From Phaseolus vulgaris (lineage: Eukaryota; Streptophyta; Magnoliopsida; Fabales; Fabaceae): DNA of 64,000 nucleotides. The position numbers and the translations under genes were made by a program. Position 1 is the stretch's first letter. Every line of letters begins with the position of its first letter. The stretch is from the NCBI RefSeq assembly GCF_000499845.2, contig NC_023749.2, positions 41,689,585-41,753,584 on the forward strand. The letters are read 5' to 3'. This document shows positions 23,389 to 35,009 of the stretch, piece after piece. Under the pieces are notes generated by a model that searched no databases, was not told the DNA's origin, and saw only the letters and a program-made list of their open reading frames with translations.

Positions 23389-24273
23389 TCAGCAGAATCT
23401 CCAATCCAACCTCACCTCGAGTGGGCCATGCACGTGTTGAGTGGGCTTTCTGAAGGACACGACGTGGCTGCTAACCATGAACGCAGTCACACGCTCGCTC
23501 ACTCTTATGTCTTCCATTTTCATCTCTTGTAACCGCCGCACGTACTCCGGCACATGCACAAGGTCCCACACCACCCCAACCCCACCCTCCTTTAACACCC
23601 TCACCACCTCTGCCATCGCCCTCCCCCTTTCCGCCGCAGCCACCTCCGCCCTCTGTCCCCTCCCAACCGTGTGCAAAAACGTCCCGGACACCACAACGTG
23701 GAAACTTCCGTCCAGGAACGGCAGTCTGGTCGGGTCGCCTGTTCGGCATGTCACGTACTCCTCCACTCCCTCTACCTTGGCGGCGCGAAGGGTCGCCGCC
23801 AACCCTGCCTTGTTCGGACCGCTTAATCCAATCACCCGACCCGAGCCTCCTTCCTTTTTAAGGCGGGCGGCTATGGCATTCAGCAAAATGCCGCGGCCGC
23901 AGCAGCCAAGGTCAAGCGCTAAGCGCACCGTGGACCACTCGTCGACGGTGTCCACCATGCGCTGCGCCATCTCGGAATGGAGAGGCACCGCGGAGTAGAA
24001 AAAGTTGGCCGCCGCGTAGAAGAGGCAAAGGGCGGAGAGCGCCGTGACGGAGCCGGTGAACCCTGCTGCGAAGCGGGCGGCGCCGCGGTGTACGGCGGAG
24101 ATGGAGAGATGGGTCTCGAAAAGGGTGGATATTTGGTTGAAGTAGTGAAGGTAGAGTAGTGAGAGAAGCGAGAAAAGAATGGCTTGACAGAGAAGGAAGA
24201 CAAAGGTTTGCCACTGATCCATTCCGTAGATTAGGTAGATCCGTGTCCATTCTCTGCTTGATGTTTTTCCCAT
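23389..24273 (-). CDS. Membrane-anchored SAM-dependent methyltransferase (class I)
   Basis: This is a single-exon gene of 294 codons plus stop starting MGKTSSREWTRIYLIYGMDQ. An upstream in-frame ATG (24309) would add 12 residues, but MGKTS matches the usual start of this plant family. Two hydrophobic segments (about residues 22-45 and 68-94) indicate anchoring in a membrane. The Rossmann-fold methyltransferase domain follows: motif I ALDLGCCGRG (about 119-128), an acidic/ThrGlyAsp loop (CRTGDPTRLPF) and a motif-III-like KEGGVGVVWDLVHV. The substrate is not deducible. It is GC-richer than its surroundings and uncorrupted, as expected of a host gene. A TTGCAG just upstream of the ATG could be a 5' UTR intron acceptor. 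Confidence 0.85.
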   Translation of the reverse strand: MGKTSSREWTRIYLIYGMDQWQTFVFLLCQAILFSLLSLLYLHYFNQISTLFETHLSISAVHRGAARFAAGFTGSVTALSALCLFYAAANFFYSAVPLHSEMAQRMVDTVDEWSTVRLALDLGCCGRGILLNAIAARLKKEGGSGRVIGLSGPNKAGLAATLRAAKVEGVEEYVTCRTGDPTRLPFLDGSFHVVVSGTFLHTVGRGQRAEVAAAERGRAMAEVVRVLKEGGVGVVWDLVHVPEYVRRLQEMKMEDIRVSERVTAFMVSSHVVSFRKPTQHVHGPLEVRLDWRFC

Positions 24274-27029
24274 TCTTTGATTCTGCAATTCACAGAAAAT
24301 GTTTCGCAATTAGTAAAGGCCTACAAAACTAAATTAAAGCTAAAATATCCTTAATTCACCCAATAAAGGAGACAGCAATCTAGGAGTGCGTGGCGTACAG
24401 TTACGGTTTGGTAGTTCAGAGTCGAAGGTTTGGATCTTCGAAGGTTTATTTGACGTTAATGGTGGTGGTGCATCAAAGAGTTTGATTCTGATGTCAGTTT
24501 TGCTTCAAACAAAGTCACAATGATTCCTTGTTTTCCGTTTCCAGTGTCAGAAAGCCAAGCATGGAAGCGTGCACGATCTTTGAGAGAGAAAATATTAAAG
24601 AGATCACTATTAGTCAGTGAGAGGTCTTACTTTGAGAGAGTCCTCATACTTTAACATTTTCACTCATACATACTTGTTATTTTATTATAACATTTTATTT
24701 ACATTTATTTTTATTATGATATATTTAATTATTGTTCTTGTGGGTCAGATACTATCATATCTTATTCTGCAGGTTGGTTGAACAATTATTTTTTTTAATC
24801 CAATTCTCCTTCTTTACGTTGACCTGAGATTAACATGCACATCATTAAGAATTATCTAATTTTTCGTATAGCTTAACTTTATTAATCAATATTTTACCTT
24901 AATACATTTAAGCATGTTAGACAATATCAAATACTAAGACATCTCAAAATTATCTTGGCTCCGACCAATACAATTATAATTAATAATTGTTAAAATGAAT
25001 GTAAATAAAAAAATAGAATTAAAGAATAATTTTCCTTAGAGGATTGATTATTTATACTCCCGTAGTTGTTAGGATAATAAATATACCTCTACATAAGAAG
25101 AAAGAGAGAGAATGTGTGCGTATTTAAAAAATCAAAAATTGAAATTGAGTAACTAAAAAAGTGTTGTGTTTCTTTTTGGTTGAGTATATGTTGGAAGAAA
25201 AGTACGAAAGTAAAGAAGAAAATATAGATAAGCTAAATATATGATAGAAATAATCAGAGATGATATCGTTGTCTTTAAAAACGTTAAAGAATTGTTAATA
25301 TTGATGAATAAATTACCATTATTGTCGCATTTATTACTGATCTTATTTTTATTACCACTAAAAAAAATAGTCGAATTCTTCAAATGTCGTTTACCGTTCT
25401 TCTAGATAAACTAAAAAATATAAGTAATTTTCTTCACTTTAATAAACTATTTATAAAATTTTCTATTTTACTTTTTACTTCTATATTACAATATATATAA
25501 ACTATAAGAAATTTGGTAAAGGATTTATTTTGAAAAAACATAAATAGACGGTGGTGTTTATAATTATTTAAAAGTATGCTATTAAAAAATAAAGATAATA
25601 AATCTACCGTTGATTTAAAAATCATCTTTAACAAAACAAATCAAATCATAAAATACAATGAATTATATTATCTTTATCATTAGGTGTGTATATTCTTTTA
25701 TGAAAATATTACTTTACAACTTGAGAGTTTAAGACACATGTTTACAACTATCTCGTTTTTACAAGGTAGTCAGTTTTTCGTGTATTTTCTTTATAAATTT
25801 TATTATTTTTGTAAAAATAAATAAAATTGGTTAGATATATATTTTATGAAAATTAATCAAACTCAAAATAATTTATTCTCTTTTAACAAAGGCTCTTCAT
25901 TCACAAGTTTGACGTACAGAAGCTTTCTAGAGAGATTTTGTTTTTCCTGCTATCAAAAAAAAAAGGAAAAGTATATTGTATGATGTGAAGTTATTAATCT
26001 CCGCAAATCATGGGGACATGAGGTTAGAAAATTCAAAGTCAGATAAATTGGCCCCTGGGAGTTGGGAAATGGCGATTCAAATGTTCACTCAAACTCTAAT
26101 TATTTTGCGTAACTGCGGTGGGAAATTGGGAGAGAATCTATGTGAATCTAAGGAAGATAATATCCGAGGATTTGAAAGGAAAATTTTGGATTATAAGATA
26201 TCAGAAGTTTATTGTGATTTGTGAACGATATTATAATTGTGTGTGAAATTTTTTAATATTTTAAAAAAAATTGTAACATGTTTACAAATTTATTTTTATA
26301 TTTAAAAATAATTAAATAATAAAATATAATGTACTTTTGTCTAGATTTAAATTAATTAAAATTTTATAAATTACTTTTGATATCAGTTAAATAATTATTT
26401 TCAGAAAAAATTATATTATTGATATATAAAAAAATTATTAAATATTTATAATTATAAAATATAATCAACAAATAATTATTAAGTAAAAAACTAGTCATAA
26501 TTGATGTTGGATATGAATAAAAAGAATGCATGATCAATTATGAAGTAAAATTTCAGTCATAATGAATTATGAAGTTTTGGAACATTAATTATAAACTAAA
26601 AAATCAACTATAATCAATTATGTTTATTTTAGAATCGATTATTTATGTTTTATTCACCACTATGCTTCGTTCTATGGTTCTTTACCTCTTCGTAACACTC
26701 TTGAATGAAAATCAACCATGATTAAAGTATCGCAACACCACTATCGAACACCACCGATGCACTACCAAAACACGGTATTTCCATGCACGTCCACGATGAG
26801 CCAGGTTACTATGATAAAACCAAGTTGCCAATGTGATTTTTTCCTTGTTTCTTCACACAAATGCGAGGAAGCCTTAACCAGTGTCCTCGTCTTTCCTTGC
26901 TCCCATTTCTCACTAAATCCAAACAAGTGTGACATTCTCCTTTCTATTCGCATAAATACTGTCAGCAACAAAAACAAACACGGTGTTAATGACGTTTGTT
27001 AAACTTAAAAAATTACTGAGGTATTTTAT
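24274..27029. other. Promoter side of the methyltransferase gene and AT-rich intergenic DNA
   Basis: The first few hundred bases form the upstream region of the minus-strand gene; no clear core promoter motif was pinned. ORFs at 25976-26224 and 26718-27002 show no recognisable domains. Near 26510-26650 there are scattered ATAATCAATTAT-like half-palindromes related to those at 37.1 kb. Confidence 0.4.
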
Positions 27030-27261
27030 TAACTTTCTCCATGAACAACATAAGGAACTTCCAGAAAGAAGAAGATGAATCAGAGGCACAACATTGTGTG
27101 GGTGAGAGACACATGGTAAGGGAAGAATATTTTTGTATATTATTGAAAAAGGAACATTGCAGCCCTACATCATATATTGACATGGTGTGTGAAAAAGAAA
27201 ATATTACTGGGCTAAACTAAAGTTTAACTAAAACTTAGGCCCAACAAACCCAAAACATCAA
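27030..27261 (-). repeat. 3' LTR of the small Copia element
   Basis: It starts TAACTTTCTCC (TG mutated to TA) and ends AAAACATCA. A G-run polypurine tract (minus: GATGGGGGGG) adjoins it at about 27262-27271. Confidence 0.85.
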
Positions 27262-27270
27262 ACCCCCCCA

Positions 27271-28074
27271 TCAAGCTGGTGGATGTATATTCAGAACACC
27301 AAGCTTGGTAACAAGTTTATAAAAAGTTGTATAGTTGAGGAACTTTATAAGAATGTCTGTTGGTTGTTCTTGAGAGCTTATGGGAAGAAGATGAAAGAGC
27401 CCATGTTGTAATTTCTCTCTTACTACATGACAGTCAATATCCAGATGCTTGATTCTCTCATGAAATCCGTTGTTGTGAGTTATATGCCTGGCCGATTGGC
27501 TGTCACAAAAGAGGCTTGCAGCATTGTTGGCTTTGATGCATAGATCTCTGAGAAGGTATACAAGCCATTGTATTTCAAAACATGTGGTGGCTAGAGTACG
27601 ATATTCCACTTCGGAGGATGATCTAGAAATGGTGCTTTGCTTCTTGGTTTTCCATGATATCAAAGAGTTTCCAAGGAAGATGCAAAAATCAGTGGTTGAG
27701 CGGCGTGTGGTGATACAAGAAGCCCAGTCTGAGTCACTAAAAGCTTTAAGTTGAATGTCAATACTTTTAGGAAAGAATATACCTTGTGCTGGAAAGGACT
27801 TGATGTATCTTAAAATTCTCTGAACGGCTTGGTGATGAAGCTTTGATGGAGCCTGGACAAACTGACTGAGGAATTGAACAAAGAAGCTAATATATGGTCT
27901 GGTGTTTACAAGATATAATAACCTTCCAATGATTCTTCGGTATAGAGTTATGTTGTGTACTGACAAACTTTGATAAAAAAAAGCTTGTCATTCTTCTATG
28001 CCAAGCATACCTGCATCAATCAAAATGTCGATAGCATATTTTCTTTGGCATATATGTATACCCCCTTTGTATAT
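27271..28074 (-). pseudogene. Copia RT C-terminal end and RNase H
   Basis: It begins with the very end of RT (ICQRKYAIDIL, in a shifted frame), then LYRRIIGRLLYLVNTRPYIS. RNase H follows: LKAFSDSDWASCITTRRSTT, SRSSSEVEYRTLATTCFEI, LFCDSQSARHITHN and HIKHLDIDCHVVRE-type text. The catalytic acids D/E/D are visible. It ends NIHPPA next to the polypurine tract. The missing 1.2 kb or so of RT proves an internal deletion. Confidence 0.85.
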
Positions 28075-28807
28075 AAGCATCATCATATGTAATTCTTGTG
28101 AAGTCATCGTCTTCTTGTATGACAACTTGATCAATTTTATTATGAAACTTGCAAAAAGAGGATTCATAGAAAATAACATTCCTATATATAAAAACTTCTC
28201 TAGTTTGAATATCCATAACAACATAACCCTTTGTACCTTGTTTAAAACCAAGAAAAATAAACTTACGTGCCCTAGGGTCAAGCTTGTGTCTATTATGTTC
28301 AAGAGTGGATGTAAAGCAAAGACAACCAAAAACTTTAATATCAGAAAGACAAGGTGCAACATTATATAAGAGTTCATAAGGAGATTTGTTATGAATAACA
28401 GGGGAAGGAAGGCGATTAATCAGAAAAACAAAATGCAAAACAGCATAACACCAAAAAACTTTGGGTAATTTGGACTGAAATATAAGGCATCGAGTGATAT
28501 TAAGAATATGTTGATGTTTCCTCTCAACAATGGAGTTTTGTTGAGAGGTTTCATTACAAGAGGTTTGATGAATTATGCCATGCCTTTCATAAAAATCTTT
28601 CCAATAGAACTCTTTACCATTTTCAGTTCTAATAATTTTTACATTCCTGCTGAACTGATTTTTAACATAAACAACAACATTTTGTAAAAGCTCTCTAGTT
28701 TCACTTTTAATTTTCATCAGATGAACCCAAGTATGTCTGCTAAAATCATCCACAATGGTTAAAGAATATTTATGACCATGCAAAGAAAGAATACCTAGAG
28801 GTCTCAT
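28075..28807 (-). pseudogene. Copia integrase core with altered catalytic aspartate
   Basis: The rve core is recognisable: TIVDDFSRHTWVHLM holds the first aspartate, KIIRTENGKEFYWKDF holds the position of the second, here Glu instead of the usual Asp (TDNG/SDNG), and NSIVERKHQHIL holds the glutamate. The family C-terminal text VFGCLCFTSTLEHNRHKLDP and FIFLGFKQGTKGYVV follows. The frame ends at a junction with the last residues of RT (ICQRKYAIDILIDAGMLG) near 28040. Confidence 0.85.
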
Positions 28808-28878
28808 ATGTCTATGTGAATGAGATTAAAAACATTTTGACCATTTGTTTTGCTAAGAGGAAAAGACAATTTATGTTG

Positions 28879-29454
28879 TTATGCAGGATGACAGAGAGCA
28901 CAAATATTCTTATCATTGTAATGTATATCAGAATATTGTTTAGCTAAACAATCTAATATTCTATTTGAGGGATGACCCATCCTACAATGCCAAACATCCA
29001 AATTATTTACAGTATCAAAATAATCAACATACAAATGATAGAGCCCATTTTGAATCTCAGCTTGACCAATCATCCTCAAGGAATTTTTCTCCTGAATTTG
29101 ACAAATATTGTGAGTAAAAACAAGTTGACAATTTAAAGAAGATAAAAGGCGTTGAACATATATGATATTTAGAGTAAAATCCAGAATATACAGAACATTA
29201 TGCAGAGTAATGTTTTTGGAAAGAAAAACAGTTCCAGCATGAGTAGCATACACATACTGATTGTTAGGTAGCTTGACCCTTACTGATTTTATTTTGTGAT
29301 AGCTTATGAATAGGGAAATAGAGCAAGCTATGTGATCAGTGGCACCCGTGTCAAGAATCCAAAAAGACTTATCCTCTTTACCTGGATTTTGTTTTGAAGT
29401 TTCACCCATGGCGTTGATTACAGTATGTTCTTTGCCTTTTGAATTATGGATCAT
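28879..29454 (-). pseudogene. Copia protease and GAG-pre-integrase region
   Basis: The frame contains the aspartic protease site WILDTGATDH (about residues 31-40), a strand-rich protease body and the zinc-binding GAG-pre-integrase segment (DVWHCRMGHPSNRIL ... CALCHPA). The HHCC metal ligands appear present. It reads through without stops for 191 codons, which agrees with the modest age of the element. Confidence 0.85.
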
Positions 29455-29592
29455 GTTAACAAGTTGTTGCAGTTGCTCAGGGTTGAGGACTTCAAAAATT
29501 TTCTTATTGTGAGTCTTAGCCTGTGAAAACTCTTCATTCTCACCATTACAATCCTCGTTTCTTTCAACAAAATTTGCAGTGTAGTTAGTTCT

Positions 29593-30484
29593 CTACTTCA
29601 TCCATGGTGGAAAACCGTGTTTCGAATAACATTCATCAGCGATGTGGTTCATCTTGTTACATAAAGAGCATTGCTTCCCATAGTTCTTTCCTCTTCCTCT
29701 TCCTTGGTTGCGCCATCCATGATTAACCTTGTTGTTCATTCTTTGACTCTGATGATTGACGCTATTGAGCAAGATCTTTGTATCTATGCCTATATTCTCA
29801 TTCAGATGCCTTTCCTGCTGCAGAACAAGGGAGAAGAGGCGATTGATATTTGGTAGAGGTTCCATGAGTAAGACTTGCGTTTTGACAGTGTTATAATTTT
29901 CTCCCAATCCTTTTAAGAAACACATAACTCGTTCGGAGTCTCTGTAACTTGCCATCGTCTTCATCACATTGCAACTACATTTTACTTTGCAATTACAAGC
30001 AGGTAATGGTTGCAAATAATCCAATTCCTCCCACAAAATCTTTGAGTCTGTGAAGTAATCTGTGATGTTCCTCTCTCCTTGTTTGACATAATTGATTTCT
30101 TGTAAGAGATTAGAGGTGCGAAAGTGATTGCTTTTTTAGAATCGTTTTTTAAGGTGTTCCCACAACTCCTTTGCATTGTCAAATATACACGGTGCTTTGC
30201 GTTATCTGAGTAGTCAGCGTGCGTGTGATCCATGAAACCACCATGATGTTGCATCTTTCCCAGGCTTCGTATTTTTCATCATCACGAGTTGGTTCCAAGA
30301 TATCACCATTAACGAACTTGAACTTGTTTTTTGAAAGTAAGGCTCATTTCATAGACCGACTCCAGAAGTGATAATTGGATCCGTCAAGTTGTGGCGTAAC
30401 AAGAACCACACATGGGTTTTCTCCTGGATGAAGGTAATAGGCACTGATAGGGTTTTGTTGATCCTTTTGTTGGGTCGCAGCCAT
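29593..30484 (-). pseudogene. Copia gag (capsid and zinc knuckle)
   Basis: Translation from an ATG near 30484 gives AATQQKDQQNP, then LDGSNYHFWSRSMK (stop after K) and TRDDEKYEAWERCNIMVVSW, the standard Copia gag N-terminal region. After frameshifts the text resumes with RDSERVMCFLKGLGENYNTV and ends in a knuckle CSLCNKMNHIADEC followed by HGFPPW. All CX2CX4HX4C ligands are present. At least one stop and two frame changes break the gene. Confidence 0.85.
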
Positions 30485-30584
30485 GGAAAAGAACAAGGAA
30501 GATCAAGAAGCAAAGAAAGAGAAATTAAAGGAATGAAAGGGAAGAAGAAAACCGATGGCAGCGGAGTAGAGCGGGTTAGACCCG

Positions 30585-30596
30585 CTCTGATACCAT
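30585..30596 (-). other. Primer-binding site of the small Copia element
   Basis: The minus strand reads TGGTATCAGAGC exactly, the complement of the plant initiator tRNA-Met 3' end, two bases inside the LTR. Confidence 0.85.
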
Positions 30597-30598
30597 AT

Positions 30599-30829
30599 TG
30601 ACTTTCTCCATGAACAACATAAGGAACTTCCAGAAAGAAGAAGATGAATCAAAGGCACAACATTGTGTGGGTGAGAGACACGTGGTAAGGGAAGAATATT
30701 TTTGTATATTATTGAAAAAGGAATGTTGCAGCCCTACATCATATATTGACATGGTGTGTGAAAAAGAAAATATTATTGGGCTGAACTAAAGCTTAACTAA
30801 AACTTAGGCCCAACAAATCCAAAATATCA
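30599..30829 (-). repeat. 5' LTR of the small Copia element
   Basis: It starts TGACTTTCTCC and ends AAAATATCA and is collinear with the left LTR. The PBS lies just inside it. A 9-bp match TATTTTATT exists outside both ends (27022 and 30845), but the right one is offset by 15 bp, so no target duplication is claimed. Confidence 0.85.
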
Positions 30830-31975
30830 AAATATTTAAAGTGATATTTTATTTTCAACCTAATTTAACATGGAACCGTTATGATCAATATATATAGAGA
30901 GGGAGAACATTCCAATTTGGGGATGATGTATAATAAATGAGCACAACTAATTAGCTAGGAAGATAGATCTTGTTCCTTCATTCCAAAGAGCTAGCTAATA
31001 CGTATTGTTATTATATATTATCACAATACATAATTCCTTCATCAACAATTTTCAGCCTTCAACTTTTTAGTTTTGCGTTTTGCTTTTAGAGTAGCCTCTT
31101 GGAACGTGGGATAATAGGGTCCCATTAATGAATTACATTACATCTTTCAGTTCATAAGAGAATATATTTGTACAAAGAATTTGCCTAATTATTGTTTGCA
31201 ATGCTGGCGATGAAAATTCACTTGGAATTCAATTTTCGGAGGCCGAATTTTGAGAGTATTTTGCTTTTTCTTCTGGATGGTGGAGGGAAGTGAAAGAAAT
31301 TGAAGCAGTTGCTGGTCCAAATTTGCTTATCGAGGACCCAAATTTGTGATTTTGGAGATTGAAATCCCAAGGAAGAAGAACGAAGAAAATAAGATAAAAT
31401 TTCAAACATTATGTAGGTAGAAAATGATTTAAAAGTTTAAAATACAATTGGGGCAAATGAATTTTAAATTATTGTTTGAGAAAAAAAATTGGAAATTGTG
31501 TAAAGTGGAATATAATTTGGCTTTTGTAGAGAATTGAAATGTTTTAAAATTTAAAAGTTGAAGGAATTTTTTTTGGATGTTTGTTGTTATATATTGTGAA
31601 TTAAAATTTTGAATGGATTTAGAAAAAATGCAGTCACAAAAATAAAATGAATAAAAATATATGTACTGTAATATGTATATTTGAAAAATGAAAAAGTAAA
31701 AGAAAAATTGTTTTGTAGTAAAAATGTATTAAAAGTTTAATAATTTTTTAATTTGTATGAGAAAGGAAGAAAATAAAAAAAAACAATGTAGGACAATAAT
31801 TTGTTTTTGTTATATTTTTTTTGAAATTAAAGTTGTGGTTATTGCTTGATTGAAAATGAATAAAAAATATAAAAAGTTTTGGTAATTTTGGTTTTATACA
31901 TAAAAAAAATAAGTATATTGGTTTTAAAATTTTTTAAATATTTGTTGTGGTTAAAAACATGTAGAAATAGAAGTT
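30830..31975. other. AT-rich intergenic, no gene
   Basis: Long T- and A-rich tracts. The ORF at 31218-31409 has no domain. Nothing else is supported. Confidence 0.4.
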
Positions 31976-32725
31976 GACTACATTTGGACCTGGGTTGACT
32001 CAGTTGGACTTGGTACTAGGTCAACTCAGCTCTACGTCGGTATGGGCCCACTATGTCCGAGATGGGCTTGAGCCGACTCGACCTAACCTGGGCTCATTAG
32101 CGACTTGATTTGACTTGGGCCCGACTCAACTCAACATGGGCTCAGGTCTACTCGGCTCAACATGGGCCCGAGTCTACTCGGCTTGACATGGGCCATGACT
32201 GACTCAACTCGACATCGGCCCAGACCGACTCAGCTCGGCAATGGCCGAGACCAACTCGGCTCGACATGGGCTCCGGTTGACGCAGTTCGACATGGGCCTG
32301 GGCTGACTCAGCTTGACATGGGTTCGAGCTATCTTGGCTTGACATGGGCCCAGGCCGACCTGACTCGATATGGGCCTGGGTCGACTCTTCTCGGCATTGG
32401 CTCGAGACAACTCGGCTCGGCATGGGCCCGGGCCGACTCGGCTCGACATGGGCCCGCGTCGACTCTGCTCGACATGGACTCAGATCAATTCGACTCAACA
32501 TGGGCCTGGGCTGACTCGGCTCGACATGGGCTCGATGCCGACTCAACCTTGTCTGGTGCCGACTCAACTTGGGCTCTGCCCCATTCAGCTAAACTTGGGT
32601 TAGGGTTTACTCAGCTCAACTTTGGTCTGGGCTGACTCTGCTCGACTTTTGCCTGACCCGACTTGGCTAGACATGGAGTCATACTAACTTTGCTCGACCT
32701 GGACCCAAATTGACTCGACTCAATC
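31976..32725 (+). repeat. 26-bp GC-rich minisatellite, about 28 copies
   Basis: The consensus is gacatgggcccgggcc followed by gactcggctc. Copies are exactly 26 bp apart in the core (starts 32263, 32289, 32315, 32341, 32367, 32393, 32419) and decay towards both edges. It is an island of high GC in very AT-rich DNA. Because the unit lacks stops in every frame on both strands, long ORFs (32162-32635 plus, 32157-32567 minus) cross it. They are not taken as genes. Confidence 0.9.
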
Positions 32726-33480
32726 TAGGCCAAGACCAAGTCAAAATTCAACCCAAAATTCATTTTGAATAATCTAAAAATGTATAGAATATATATCTAA
32801 TCCATATCCAATTAAATGGATTGGACTTAAAATCCAAAAATATGAATTTGATTTAAGATAAATTCATTTAAATGGATTAAAAATAATATGAATTTGAATA
32901 ATTATAAATTGAATTTGGAAATTTGGATTTTTTACCTATCCTTATCCTTATACTTATGTGTATATAGGAGCTTCCACCTAAAGTTGGCTGAGAAGACAGG
33001 GCAATTCATCCACAAGAAGTGATGGAGATTGAGGTTCTCCATGTGTGAACTTGAATTGAGTGAAGCTTGGTTTGGATGCATCAGAAGTTGAAGATTTATG
33101 GAAGAAGGATTGGAAGGGGCAAGGTTTTGCATGTAGGACTTGGAGAAGTAGAGACACAATTTTTTTTTTTAATTTTAGTTTTGCAGATAGAATCCATGCA
33201 GTAGAGAAGATGTATAACGAAATGGATGACTAAATGATCAAAATTTGAAACTCTTAAAGTTAGGCAATTACTTCCTGGACCCGATCATTTGCTTCCTGCC
33301 CTCGACGAAGTTTTCAAAATCCAACTATGTCCTGGTCTTCTTTAGTTTGAAAGCTTTGAAGATTTATTTTGAAAAGATGTGAAGGGTTTGGAGAAAGTTG
33401 CTTTTCCTCTTTGGTGGTGCTTTGAGTTGCGTAGGAGGTGGATTTACGGTGGTGGTGGACGGGGTTGTTTGCACTTTGAC
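32726..33480. other. Non-coding spacer with repetitive 'aatccatttaa' text
   Basis: Around 32760-32930 short phrases such as 'aaatggatt' and 'tgaatttg' recur. The rest (32930-33480) shows no coding signal. It leads into the left arm of the MULE/PMD unit. Confidence 0.4.
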
Positions 33481-33819
33481 ATTGTTGTGAGGTAAGAATA
33501 GATTTAAGCTTTTTTATCGCATTTTGTTCGAGCTCAGGTAGTGACGTATACCGATATCCGGAAGTCTTCTTTTAACCTTACAGATGCAAACGTTCGTAGT
33601 CAGTAACATTTTCTGCACCATATCACTGCATTACGGATATAATTATCCATAATTTTGTTTTGTGTTATGGATTTAAATATTCATAGCTGCTTTTTGAATT
33701 ATGGATATCCATATCCGGAATAGTTTACTATGTTTTGGATGTGGGAATGTGGAAGTGTATGTTTTGACTTATGGATTTCTGTATCCGCAAGCTAAGTAAT
33801 TTTTTTTCCAGCATTGTGA

Positions 33820-34985
33820 ATGGATACACAGGACTCATACATGGGAATTTCAAGAGAGATTGAAGTGTGGGATGGATTAGACGATGTTGATATAGAGCAG
33901 TCAATAACTTACAATGCGTTAGATAATGAAGATATGACACATAAGTGTAGTGAGGCATTTACTACAAATGAGGTAAGGTAAATGTTGGGGTTTTGAATGT
34001 TATTGTTTATGAATGATTTTAAAATTTGGCATATGTTATTGTAGGTATTTCGTGATCGAGATGAGCTGTTAGAGTGGGCGAGAAGTGTTGGCTATAGTTA
34101 TGGGTTTGTTATTGTTATATTAAGGTCGGATACATGGACGGGCCAACGAGGAATGATGACATTTGTATTATTAGGTTGTGAGATAGGAGGTAAATACAGG
34201 CGGTATAAAAAAGACGTAGATATAAGTGGAACGAAAAGTAGGAAGTGTGAGTGTCCTTTCAGATTGCGAGGCAAACCAATCAAATGTGGTCAAGGGTGGA
34301 TGGTTGAATTAATTTATGGATCTCACAATCATGATTTGGCAGAGACAATGGTAGGTCATCCGTATGCTGGAAGGTTAAATGTAGAGGAAAAGGTTATGGT
34401 GGAGGATATGACTAAAACTTCAATGAAGGCAAGAAATATTTTACTAACAATGAAAGAGAGAAATGAGAAAAATGTGATACCGATAAAGCAAGTTTATAAT
34501 GCAATGTGTGTTCACCGAAGATCACAATGAGGTCACATAACAGAAATGCAACAATTCATGTTGTTACTGGAGGGAGACATGTACGTGCATTGGTGTAGGT
34601 GTGGAGAGGTGTCGAATGTTTTGCAAGATATATTTTGGACACACCCAGATTTAGTAAAGCTAGTGAACTCATTTTATATTGTCATATTGATGGATAGTAC
34701 GTACAAAACGAACAAGTATAGGATGCCTTTACTTGAGGTTGTTGGGATTACATCAACTGGTTTGACTTTTTCCGTTGCATTTTGTTTACTAGCAGCAGAA
34801 AAGGAAAAACAATTTTTTGTGGGCCCTTGAAAAACTTAAAGGATTGTTTTTCAGAATTGATTCATACCCTAGGGTGGTAGTATGTAATAGAGATATTGCC
34901 TTAATGAATGCATTGAGAATCGTGTTTCCTGAAGCTTATAATTTGCTCTGTCGATTTCACATTGATAAAAATGTGAAAGCAAAAT
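33820..34985 (+). pseudogene. FAR1-type zinc finger / MULE transposase, broken and truncated
   Basis: Exon 1 is 33820-33972 (MDTQDSYMGISREIEVWDGL). An intron (GT 33973, AG 34044) leads to VFRDRDELLEWARSVGYSYG. The FAR1-type DNA-binding region has C and H ligands in RKCECPFRLRGKP and SHNHDLAE. The MULE domain starts FYIVILMDSTYKTNKYRMPL with its first catalytic Asp and continues PRVVVCNRDIALMNAL with the second. RFHIDKNVKAKC follows. A TGA (34528-34530) and a frameshift in a T-run (about 34815) break the gene, and it ends at about 34985, roughly half the usual length, without the third catalytic residue. Confidence 0.85.
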
Positions 34986-35009
34986 GTAAAATGTTGGTGC
35001 ATCCAAGGG

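Larger units (their letters stand above)
27030..30829 (-). mobile_element. Small Copia element with internal RT deletion
   Basis: Short LTRs (27030-27261 and 30599-30829) flank, on the minus strand, PBS, gag, protease, integrase and RNase H in Copia order. Most of the reverse transcriptase is gone: the integrase end and the last RT residues are fused near 28075. The LTRs differ at about 10 positions by eye (around 4%), so the insertion is moderately young. It cannot move on its own. Confidence 0.9.

Noticed and set aside
23441..23998. 185-codon plus-strand ORF opposite the methyltransferase
   Set aside because: It is a shadow of the GC-rich methyltransferase coding strand. The minus frame has the recognisable domain.
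25976..26224. 82-codon plus ORF as a small gene
   Set aside because: No recognisable domain, AT-rich surroundings and no promoter or splice support.
27022..30853. TATTTTATT as target duplication of the small Copia element
   Set aside because: The right copy is 15 bp away from the LTR end and the sequence is simple and AT-rich, so chance is likely.
32162..32635. 157-codon plus-strand ORF (and 136-codon minus-strand ORF at 32157-32567)
   Set aside because: Both cross the 26-bp minisatellite, which has no stop in any frame. There is no domain and no start context.
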